From: JABMQW01 sp964439935
GTDB lineage: Bacteria > Fidelibacterota > Marinisomatia > Marinisomatales > TCS56
Assembly: GCA_964439935.1 (NCBI GenBank)
Contig: CAYTPW010000017.1
Coordinates: forward strand, 1-64,000
DNA length: 64,000 nt
Direction: 5' to 3'
Position 1 is the stretch's first letter, and every line of letters starts with the position of its first letter. The notes beneath the pieces are model-generated. The model was not told the DNA's origin. It saw only the letters and a program-made list of their open reading frames with translations, and made no database searches. Position numbers and translations under genes: made by a program. This document shows, in pieces, positions 33,126 to 41,951 of the stretch.

Positions 33126-36100
33126 ATATCGTGTACTGCCTATTCTGCTATTCATCCTTACGATGAGTCTGAATTTGGTTGCTGCTCGTGAAAAAATTAC
33201 GGACAATCTCGAATCCATTGATCCTCAGAACATATTTGATGATTCGGCCATAAACAATCGCCATTTTACCAGCTACCAGACTTTCGAAGGCAACGAATGG
33301 TTCTTATACCTGACCAATGATGGACAAATTGGAGCTAATACAGTAGCAGGACGTTCAGGTGGCGTCTGGCCTAGAGGTACTGATAAATCCATAATCTATA
33401 ATTCCGGTCTTTGGGTTGGTGCGATTGTTGGCGGGGAAATCCGGGTTTCCACCGTTACCTACGGTTCAGCTTTTTCACCGGGCACAATTAATTCCAGTGG
33501 AATTGCTGCTGACTTTAATAATGATATATATCGGCTGTACAAGGTTAACCGCTGGTCAGACCCAGGGGAATCAGATTGGGTAGATTGGCCTGATAGTATC
33601 GGAGCACCCATTAGTAATTCCGATCCCTATATTCCCCTCGACCAAACCCTTTACACAGTTTACAACGATCTGGATCCGGGTGGCAATTACTCAATTTACA
33701 CAACACCGTTGGGCGCTGAAGTCAGACAGACTATTATTGGTGGTGCAACAACTGCAAATGATGGTTTGGATAAAACGTTCTACATACAGTATAAGATTTT
33801 CAACAGAAGTAGTGATACCTGGGAGAATACCAAATTTTCTTTTTGGCTTGATCCTGATCTGGGCGATGCCAACAATGATCTGGCTGGCTATGACCGGTTG
33901 TCCAGGACAGGGTTTTGTTATAACGACATTAGTGATCCTGAATTTGGGATACCACCGGCAATCGGCTGTCAACTGATCAGCGACACACTTGTGCTTGATG
34001 TTTCTGCCTTCAGCGTCATGTCACTAAGTCACCCAGACGATATGTATTTTGATCCCAATGATCCTGAAACCGCCTATAATAGGCAATTGGGCCTTAGTTA
34101 TTCCGGGAGCCCCATTATAGATCCGACTACCAGTGCTACAACCACTTATATGCACAAAGGAGAGCCTGAAAACGGTAATGGTTGGAATGATGATTTTCCT
34201 GATGACAAACGGTTCATGCTTACAGTGCAGGCTAATAACGTCGATTATAATCCAGGGGATTCATTGGAAATTGTAATTGCTGTTACAATTGGTCAGGGCT
34301 ATGACAACTTAAATAGTCTGGCTGTCATGAAGCAGGCCGCCTGGGAAGCGAGAATTCACTGGATCGATGGATTTACTGGCTTAACAATGATAGACCGCCC
34401 CATTCTTGGAGGTGAGTCCTTTTTATATTCCATGGCGATTCCGTCTACCGTTCCGGAAGGGCAGTCCCAGGGTTATATCGAGCTATATAATCATGGCAAT
34501 TTAACTTTATCTGCCAGTAGTAGTTTTAGTGACGGTCAATACTATTCAATTTCACCGACTAATTTTAATATAGATCCTGGTTCATCAGAGTACTTGACCG
34601 TTACTTTTGAGGCCCCGGCAATACCAATGTCAGTTCACCAGGTACCAGGAGATTATCCAACAATCCAGGCTGCCGTTGATGCCAGTATATCTAATCTATT
34701 TGGAACAACCTTAGAGTTAATCAGTGATGACTTTTTAGCAGGGCAAGCAGATAATTTTGGTCTGGACACCTGGGTTGAATACGGCGGCGATACGATTAGA
34801 GTTGCTCCGGGATTTTATTCTGAGAATATTGAAGTAATTGGTAAAACAATACATCTTAAAGCTAGTGGTGATGTTAATAATGCAATTATTGATGGCACCT
34901 TGGCGCGTGTTTTATATTTTAATAATTCCAATGGATCGAGCATAATAGGTTTTACCATTCAAAATGGGAATACCGATGGTTACGGTGGTGGTGTGTATGC
35001 GGATAATTCTGATTTAAAGCAAATTAGCGGAAATGTGTTTAAGAATAATGTGGCAGCTTATGGTGGTGGTTTGTTCGCCATACCCTTTAGTGGGGAAATG
35101 ATTGGGAATCGATTTGAGAACAATTATGCTGACGGTATGGGTGGTGGTTTTTACCTGTCGCAAACTGATGGCTCTCAAATCCATCATAATGTTTTTAGTT
35201 CAAATTCCACCGATGGCTATGGTGGGGCTGGTCGGCTAAGTGTTGGTGGTACCTTTTTTTATAATAATACTTTGTGGGGCAATGTGGCACTTGGTGGAGG
35301 TAGTGGTTTAGCAGTCCGCACCCCTGATCATTATTTAGTTAATAATATAATTTGGAATGGAAATAATCAGGGTCTTCATTCATCGTCCGGTTCTGAAATA
35401 TCCGCGGAATACTGTATCGTGGATAGTGGTTGGCCTGGTGAAGGCAATCTAGATATTGATCCAAATTTGGTTGATCCTGCTAACGGCGATTTTAGCTTGG
35501 CACCATTTTCACCGGCCATTGATGGCGGTCACCCGGACTTGAATCAGAATGGATTTGACTGGGCAATTGATCCGGCTGATCAGGACCCGGATGGTACACA
35601 ATTGGATATAGGAGCAATTTATCATCATTATAATCCGGGCGTATCAGTAACATTTATTGCTAATACCTGTGGAGTACCGGATACACTCAACGAAAACAGC
35701 ACTATTCAAATACGTGGGGGTATCGGGTTACTGGGCAGTTGGTCTAATAATTCTCAAGTATTTATGGATAATATTGGTGGTGACTACTGGTCAACAACAG
35801 TGTTTATCGACAGTGTCACTGCAGCCAGCCAGGTAATTGAATATAAATACTGTACTGATCCGAGGCAGCGCCAAGATCTGGACCCAGGCTGGCAGGGCTG
35901 GGAAGGAGGCAATAACTGGGAACTCGATTTATCCAGTTTCAGTGGATCAGATACCATCCTCGATTTAGGATATGTTCGTGGCTGGACCAACGAAGATGCT
36001 GGTGTGATACCATATATATCCACCGACTCGATTGATGTCTATTTCCGGGTCAATATGCAGGCAGCGATCGAAAATGCCTTATTCGATGCAGGCACCCAGA

Positions 36101-39100
36101 TCGTCGGTGTCAGAGGATCCAACACTGCGGACTGGCAACCTACTGGTGATTTGAGCTGGTCCGAATCGGTGGAATTGACCCAGGAAGCTGATCATGTTGA
36201 CGGTATGTCAACTTATGATGGCAGTAATTTCTGGGCGGGGCGAGCCAGAATTCCAATCGACTGGGCGGGAGCAGAACTGCATTATAAATTTGTTTATCAT
36301 GCTCCTGGTGATAATAATGATGTTGAATGGGAAACGGGCGATAATAGGCCGATATATCTCCCGGTGACTGGTGATACAACGGTTCACTGGGTCTGGTGGG
36401 ATGATGAAGCACCCTATGGTGGCACCGGCAACCAGCAGACGCTGCATGTTGCCACCTGGGGCGATGATAATACCGGCGATGGCAGCGATGGAAATCCGTT
36501 CCTGACAATTCAGCATGGTATTGATGTTGCGAATGAAGGTGATATTATCCTGGTACACCAGGGTACTTATTACGAAAATATTAATTATTATGGCAAAAAC
36601 ATTACGGTAGCCTCAAATTATATATACAGCGGCGAATGGTCAAATGTTGAACAGACAATAATTGATGGTAATCAACAGGCATCAGTAGTATTTTTTAACA
36701 ATGGGGAAAATGAAGCGGCGATTCTCGATGGTTTTACAATAGTAAATGGCTATTCTCAATTTGGGGGAGGAATACAGGTAAGGAGTTGTAATCCAACCTT
36801 GAAAAATCTGATAGTTGAGAATAATTCCGCTTGGCAGTACGGCGGTGGTATTCACCTTTACAATTCTTCAGCATATGTGAATAATAATTTTGTATCTGAC
36901 AACACTGCCGGAATCGAAGGCGGAGGATTAAATGTCTATATTAGTTCTGGTTCAGTAATCGAAAATATGCTTATACAAAATAATATTGCACCACGTGGCA
37001 GCGGAGTGAAATTTGATAACTCAAGTGCCGAAATAATTAATTCAAACATTAGTGATAATCAAGCCAGCGATTACGGGGGGGGGATACTGGTTCATAGTAA
37101 TTCAGACATCTCCATTTATGATAGCCAAATAACAAATAATCAGGCCGATTCTCTGGGGGGTGGCATTTACATCGATTCTAGTAATATATATCTTTTTGGG
37201 GGATCAGTTGATGCAAATACTGCCCTATCTGGCGGTGGCATTATGGTTGGTAATAATAGCACTCTGACATTTGATAATCTTCAGGTAACTCATAATCACG
37301 TAGAATCTTATGAAGGTGGTGGCGGTATTATATCATCAAATAGTGATTTGTATATTTACAATAGCCTCTTTTTTCAAAATACTGCTCCAAACGGTTGGAG
37401 TGCTGCCATTGATTTTTCTAACAACGACACCAATTCCCCTCGATACTGTCAAATCAACAACACAAATTTTGAATCCAATAACGCTTTTAGCTGTGCCGGT
37501 TTATCGCCATGGACATCGATAGATGATGCGTCTATTGAAGTGTCATTAATAGGTTGTTCGTTTACCAATAATTATGCCGTAAATCGAACAGTACTATATG
37601 CAACAGGAACAAATACGGTTGTTAACATTGATGATTGTACTTTTGATGGCAACCAAGCCGAACAATATACTTCTGGGGTGCAATATGCGGGTAATGCCCG
37701 TGGAATAATTAAGGGAAGCGTTTTTTCGAACAATATATCGTCAACGGGTGACGCGTCTTATTCCACCAGCGGGCTTGGCGTTTGGACAGGTTCTGAGGTT
37801 GATATTATTAATTGTACGATCGTTAATAATCAAGCCGGCTATGGTGGTGGCCTTAGCACTGGCGGAAATGTTACGGTCAACATGTATAACACAATACTAT
37901 GGAACAATTCACCCAGCCAGGTTTCATTTCAAGAATGGAATGGTGACAGTATTCCCGAGGTAAATATTGCTTATTGTGACCTGGATAATGGATTTGATGG
38001 CTTAGAGTACATTAATGCCTCACCAAATCTTAATTGGCTGGAAGGTAATCTTGAAGAAGATCCCCAGTTCACTAACCCTGATAATAATGAATACGATTTA
38101 CAGGCATCTTCTCCATGTATCGACACCGGGCACCCGGATCTGGATGGTGATGGCGAAACTTGGGAGAATGATCCCGATGACCAGGACCCCGACGGTACCA
38201 GGATGGATATGGGGGCTTTATATTTTAATTATGAAGTGTCTGATCTGAGTACCCCGGTCTGGCAGACCAGTTTCGGGGGTAGCGGGAGCGAATTGGGTAT
38301 GGCTGTGGATGCTTGCCGGGATGGCGGTTTCATCATGGCTGGTATTAGTAACTCTTTCGAAGGCAATTACGATGGTTGGCTGATAAAAACCGACAGTAAT
38401 GGAGCAGAACTTTGGAACCAGTATATAGGTGGTGACAGCACCGATTATATATATGATATTAAAGAAGCCAGCAATGGTGATTTCCTGGTGGTCGGATATT
38501 CAAATAGCTGGACTACGTATGAATATGATCTCTGGGTAGTTAGAACGGATAGCGCAGGCAATGAATTATGGAATATTACGATAGGTGGTGAACAGACAGA
38601 TAGAGGTTATTCAATTGCTGAAACAGCTGATGGTGGAATCATTATTCAGGGAACTACAAATTCATACGGTTCAGGTGAGCAAGATATCTGGCTGATAAAA
38701 ACCGATCAAGCGGGTAACCAGGAATGGGACCTTACCTTTGGCGGTGAACTTTCGGAATCTTCCAATTCACTAGCTGTTACCAGCGATGGGGGCTACTTCA
38801 TTGTGGGATCATCCAATTCCTGGTCCGGTGGAGATGACGATTTATATGCAATCAAGACCAATTCCGATGGGACCATAGAATGGTCAAATGTATTTGATAC
38901 TGAATTAGCCAGCTGGCGATTTAAAGCTGTTGCGACCAGCAGTGGTGAGTATCTGATCACCGGCTGGATTCAGACCGAAAGCAATGAATTGGATGCCTGG
39001 ATTATTAAGCTCGATATTTCGGGTAACGAAATCTGGCGAACCATCTATGGTGGTCCCGACCATGATCGTTGTTATGGAATTATTGAGGATTTTGACGGTT

Positions 39101-41820
39101 CATATGTGATTTCTGGATACAGTAGATCGCGTAATCTAAACGATTATGATATTTGGCTTTTTAAAATAGCTGAAGATGGTAATCAAATCTGGAATAAGTA
39201 TTATGGAAGTGATCAATATGATGCTGGTCGTGATTTATGTCAGGCCGCCAATGGCGATTATATAATAGCAGGATTTAGTGATTCGTTTGGTGACGGGTCA
39301 TATGATTATTATCTAATGCGGGCTTATAGCGATCAGACTAGCTCCGGGGCGATTAATGTGGCAACCTGGGGTAACGACGGAACGGGTGATGGCAGTGAGT
39401 CAAATCCATATGCTACAATTCAGCATGGAATTGATCAGGCCAATGACGGTGATATGGTACTGGTTCAGCAGGGTACCTACTACGAGAATATTAATTATAA
39501 TGGCAAAAACATTATTGTCGCCTCCAATTATGTGCATAGCGGTGATTGGTCAGATGTAGAGAACACCATAATTGATGGTAACCAATCAAGTAGCGTAGTA
39601 ACATTCGAAAATGGTGAAAGTGATTCGGCAATTCTTCAGGGTTTTACAATTGAAAATGGACAATCATATGCTGGTGGCGGTGTTTATTGCAATAATTCAT
39701 CACCGATAATTTCTCACTGCCGTTTGGTGAATAATTCAGTGGACAATGCGGGTGGCGGAATCTCGGGTTGGGCTAATTCATATTTGACACTCAATGATTG
39801 TGTGATATCAGACAATCATGCAGGGAATTCCGGTGGTGGTCTTCATGCGGATAATTCAAATCTAATGACTATAAATAGTGTGTTTAGCAATAATACATCA
39901 GGTGATAACGGTGGTGGTCTTGCACTTTGGTCCTCGTCCTCCAATTCAATTGCTTTAGATTATTGTATTATAAAGAATAATTCAGCTAATGATGCTGGTG
40001 GTGGTATATATATTGAGGGTAGCTCAGACATTATAATATCCAACTGCAGACTTAATAATAACAATTCCCAATGGGGAGCTGGAATTTTTGATAACGGCAG
40101 TGGCGCCCATATGTACGTAGATTATGTTAGCGTTACAGACAATATTGCTTCTGGTGAAGCGGGGGGTATGTTTTTAATCGGAACCTCCGGAATATTTTAT
40201 AATCTTACCATAGTTAACAATACGTCATCCTCAGGTGGCGGTTTCAAGTTGGGAGCTTCATGTAATATTGATCTGGTAAATTCCGTTACTTGGTTCAATA
40301 ATCCTGAAAGTATTATGTTTGACCCAGAAGGGTATCCCAGTACAATAACAATCAATTATTCCAATATACAGGGAGGGCTGTCTAATATAAATAATGCTAA
40401 TAATTCTACAATATATTGGGGACTGGGAAATATTTCCGGGGACCCGCTGTTTATAGATTATGGTACAGCCGATTACAATTTACAGATTGGATCCCCTTGC
40501 ATTGATTCTGGTCACCCAGATCTAGATGGTGATGGCTATAATTGGGAAGTGGATCCTGACGATCAGGACCCCGATGGTACCAGAATGGATATGGGGGCTT
40601 ATTATTACTCTCAGGACAGTACTGGCTACCATATAACCACCGCAAGCATCAATCCAGGACCAAATTCGTGGTTAGCCCAGGCCGATACCATCTGGATTGA
40701 CTTTTCGAATCCCGTCAATCATGGTATTGTTGAAACCCGTTGCCAGCTTACCAGTGTTAATTATGGTGACTTCGCTTATCATATTGGCCAGGCTTCGGAT
40801 TTATTACACTATCTAGTTCCTGATGAATCATATCCATTTAATGATCTAATCGTCCTCAACACTTCGCCCGGCATTGTTGATGAGCAGAATAATCCAGTGG
40901 ATATTTCGGCCATTAATTATGTTGAATTCCATACCAACCTGCCGGCTGATTTTACCGGTGACAATGTGATCAATTACCAGGATTTCTCAACTTTCACAGA
41001 TCTATGGCATACCGACGATGAGATGCTGATCAATCGTTTTGACTTATTCCCATACCAGGGTGAACCGCCGGACATACTGGTTTCTCCGGACGGTCAATTC
41101 GGTTATGATGAATTAATGGTCCTGGTATACATGTGGAACTGGTCCCACCAGCAAAATGGACGGTTGGCTCGTACTAACATTGAATTCATGGGTGAACCGC
41201 CGACCTTTAAGCAAGCGGGTTCCGAGCTCCTGATAACCATGCCTGAGACTGCAGAAGTCGGACAATTAATTATCAGTTATCAGCCAGAAACCGCTCAGGT
41301 TAAAAAAGCACCAACAGGCCATTCTGCTGAACGCCTTGTTTTACATACCGAAAACACCGAACTAGGCGAATTACTGATCGAATACGTCAATCTTAAGAAT
41401 AATCCGGATAATTTGATTACGCTGAACGCGCAGGCATTAAAGCGCAGTAATTTTACCGTTCAAATCGAATATTCATTTCTGTCAAGTGAAAGCCATTTAA
41501 TCGGTCAAGGGCAGCAGCAGCTTGATCTGGTTGCGATTCCGGATCAGTTTTCATTGCATCAGAATTATCCTAATCCATTCAATCCGGTCACAACAATTGA
41601 ATATGATCTGCCGGATGAAGGTCTGGTCAGGCTGGTTGTTGTTGATATTCTTGGCCGTCAGGTTGTCCAGCTGATCAATGAGCATCAAGAAGCTGGCTAT
41701 AAATCGGTGCGCTGGACTGGACGGAATTCCAGCGGTAAATCGGTCAGTACCGGTCTTTATTTTTACTTGCTGGAGAGTGGCCAAAATTCAGCTATCCGAA
41801 AGCTGGTAATTCTGAAATAA
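33115..41820 (+). CDS. Giant T9SS surface protein: beta-helices, propeller, dockerin-like domain
   Basis: 2,901 residues from the ATG at 33115 (signal peptide SKYRVLPILLFILTMSLNLV). Approximate order by nucleotide: an N-terminal beta domain common in this phylum (33.2-34.6 kb); right-handed beta-helix 1 (34.64-35.63 kb; repeated YGGGVYADNS-type turns); starch-binding/E-set-like modules (35.64-36.42 kb); beta-helix 2 (36.45-38.23 kb); seven repeats of the GGFIMAGISNSF...WLIKTD type, predicting a seven-bladed propeller (38.26-39.34 kb); beta-helix 3 (39.36-40.6 kb); an Ig-like module; a dockerin-like calcium segment (DFTGDNVINYQDF, near 40.95 kb); and the T9SS type A sorting domain (FSLHQNYPNPFNPVTTIEYD to the end). 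Helices 2 and 3 are internal duplicates. Each helix ends in a DPDDQDPDGTRMDMGA-type motif. Expected to be cell-surface attached or released, perhaps polysaccharide-binding or -degrading; no catalytic residues are assigned. Confidence 0.85.
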   Translation: MLSKYRVLPILLFILTMSLNLVAAREKITDNLESIDPQNIFDDSAINNRHFTSYQTFEGNEWFLYLTNDGQIGANTVAGRSGGVWPRGTDKSIIYNSGLWVGAIVGGEIRVSTVTYGSAFSPGTINSSGIAADFNNDIYRLYKVNRWSDPGESDWVDWPDSIGAPISNSDPYIPLDQTLYTVYNDLDPGGNYSIYTTPLGAEVRQTIIGGATTANDGLDKTFYIQYKIFNRSSDTWENTKFSFWLDPDLGDANNDLAGYDRLSRTGFCYNDISDPEFGIPPAIGCQLISDTLVLDVSAFSVMSLSHPDDMYFDPNDPETAYNRQLGLSYSGSPIIDPTTSATTTYMHKGEPENGNGWNDDFPDDKRFMLTVQANNVDYNPGDSLEIVIAVTIGQGYDNLNSLAVMKQAAWEARIHWIDGFTGLTMIDRPILGGESFLYSMAIPSTVPEGQSQGYIELYNHGNLTLSASSSFSDGQYYSISPTNFNIDPGSSEYLTVTFEAPAIPMSVHQVPGDYPTIQAAVDASISNLFGTTLELISDDFLAGQADNFGLDTWVEYGGDTIRVAPGFYSENIEVIGKTIHLKASGDVNNAIIDGTLARVLYFNNSNGSSIIGFTIQNGNTDGYGGGVYADNSDLKQISGNVFKNNVAAYGGGLFAIPFSGEMIGNRFENNYADGMGGGFYLSQTDGSQIHHNVFSSNSTDGYGGAGRLSVGGTFFYNNTLWGNVALGGGSGLAVRTPDHYLVNNIIWNGNNQGLHSSSGSEISAEYCIVDSGWPGEGNLDIDPNLVDPANGDFSLAPFSPAIDGGHPDLNQNGFDWAIDPADQDPDGTQLDIGAIYHHYNPGVSVTFIANTCGVPDTLNENSTIQIRGGIGLLGSWSNNSQVFMDNIGGDYWSTTVFIDSVTAASQVIEYKYCTDPRQRQDLDPGWQGWEGGNNWELDLSSFSGSDTILDLGYVRGWTNEDAGVIPYISTDSIDVYFRVNMQAAIENALFDAGTQIVGVRGSNTADWQPTGDLSWSESVELTQEADHVDGMSTYDGSNFWAGRARIPIDWAGAELHYKFVYHAPGDNNDVEWETGDNRPIYLPVTGDTTVHWVWWDDEAPYGGTGNQQTLHVATWGDDNTGDGSDGNPFLTIQHGIDVANEGDIILVHQGTYYENINYYGKNITVASNYIYSGEWSNVEQTIIDGNQQASVVFFNNGENEAAILDGFTIVNGYSQFGGGIQVRSCNPTLKNLIVENNSAWQYGGGIHLYNSSAYVNNNFVSDNTAGIEGGGLNVYISSGSVIENMLIQNNIAPRGSGVKFDNSSAEIINSNISDNQASDYGGGILVHSNSDISIYDSQITNNQADSLGGGIYIDSSNIYLFGGSVDANTALSGGGIMVGNNSTLTFDNLQVTHNHVESYEGGGGIISSNSDLYIYNSLFFQNTAPNGWSAAIDFSNNDTNSPRYCQINNTNFESNNAFSCAGLSPWTSIDDASIEVSLIGCSFTNNYAVNRTVLYATGTNTVVNIDDCTFDGNQAEQYTSGVQYAGNARGIIKGSVFSNNISSTGDASYSTSGLGVWTGSEVDIINCTIVNNQAGYGGGLSTGGNVTVNMYNTILWNNSPSQVSFQEWNGDSIPEVNIAYCDLDNGFDGLEYINASPNLNWLEGNLEEDPQFTNPDNNEYDLQASSPCIDTGHPDLDGDGETWENDPDDQDPDGTRMDMGALYFNYEVSDLSTPVWQTSFGGSGSELGMAVDACRDGGFIMAGISNSFEGNYDGWLIKTDSNGAELWNQYIGGDSTDYIYDIKEASNGDFLVVGYSNSWTTYEYDLWVVRTDSAGNELWNITIGGEQTDRGYSIAETADGGIIIQGTTNSYGSGEQDIWLIKTDQAGNQEWDLTFGGELSESSNSLAVTSDGGYFIVGSSNSWSGGDDDLYAIKTNSDGTIEWSNVFDTELASWRFKAVATSSGEYLITGWIQTESNELDAWIIKLDISGNEIWRTIYGGPDHDRCYGIIEDFDGSYVISGYSRSRNLNDYDIWLFKIAEDGNQIWNKYYGSDQYDAGRDLCQAANGDYIIAGFSDSFGDGSYDYYLMRAYSDQTSSGAINVATWGNDGTGDGSESNPYATIQHGIDQANDGDMVLVQQGTYYENINYNGKNIIVASNYVHSGDWSDVENTIIDGNQSSSVVTFENGESDSAILQGFTIENGQSYAGGGVYCNNSSPIISHCRLVNNSVDNAGGGISGWANSYLTLNDCVISDNHAGNSGGGLHADNSNLMTINSVFSNNTSGDNGGGLALWSSSSNSIALDYCIIKNNSANDAGGGIYIEGSSDIIISNCRLNNNNSQWGAGIFDNGSGAHMYVDYVSVTDNIASGEAGGMFLIGTSGIFYNLTIVNNTSSSGGGFKLGASCNIDLVNSVTWFNNPESIMFDPEGYPSTITINYSNIQGGLSNINNANNSTIYWGLGNISGDPLFIDYGTADYNLQIGSPCIDSGHPDLDGDGYNWEVDPDDQDPDGTRMDMGAYYYSQDSTGYHITTASINPGPNSWLAQADTIWIDFSNPVNHGIVETRCQLTSVNYGDFAYHIGQASDLLHYLVPDESYPFNDLIVLNTSPGIVDEQNNPVDISAINYVEFHTNLPADFTGDNVINYQDFSTFTDLWHTDDEMLINRFDLFPYQGEPPDILVSPDGQFGYDELMVLVYMWNWSHQQNGRLARTNIEFMGEPPTFKQAGSELLITMPETAEVGQLIISYQPETAQVKKAPTGHSAERLVLHTENTELGELLIEYVNLKNNPDNLITLNAQALKRSNFTVQIEYSFLSSESHLIGQGQQQLDLVAIPDQFSLHQNYPNPFNPVTTIEYDLPDEGLVRLVVVDILGRQVVQLINEHQEAGYKSVRWTGRNSSGKSVSTGLYFYLLESGQNSAIRKLVILK
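36451..36770 (+). repeat. Internal duplication, copy 1 (start of beta-helix 2)
   Basis: Encodes ATWGDDNTGDGSDGNPFLTI onward through IIDGNQQASVVFFNNGEN. It aligns without a length change to 39361-39680, a constant offset of 2,910 nt (970 codons), and the DNA is about 80% alike by eye. The alignment fades after the shared FTI.NG segment. It indicates duplication of a beta-helix module inside the giant surface gene. Confidence 0.8.
39361..39680 (+). repeat. Internal duplication, copy 2 (start of beta-helix 3)
   Basis: Encodes ATWGNDGTGDGSESNPYATI onward through IIDGNQSSSVVTFENGES, the partner of 36451-36770. The constant offset and silent differences show an old in-frame duplication, not an assembly artefact. 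Confidence 0.8.
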
Positions 41821-41951
41821 ATCAATTTCTGTTAGTTGTAATACCGATATATCTAAATTCAGCCCGATTACCGAAAATATTTTATAGTTTCTGGATTAAT
41901 GTCAGCTGCGTGTTACTCACTCTAACCAAGATATGATTACTGAGGTTAATA

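Noticed and set aside
36140..36558. Antisense open frames of over 100 codons in the giant surface gene.
   Set aside because: His/Arg/Ser-rich shadow translations of the beta-rich coding strand, with no start signals and no recognisable domain.
34970..40250. Dense GGTGGTGG-like tracts that look like microsatellites or an array.
   Set aside because: They encode the Gly-Gly-Gly turns of beta-helix rungs, with codon-level variation and irregular spacing. Not a CRISPR array or simple repeat.
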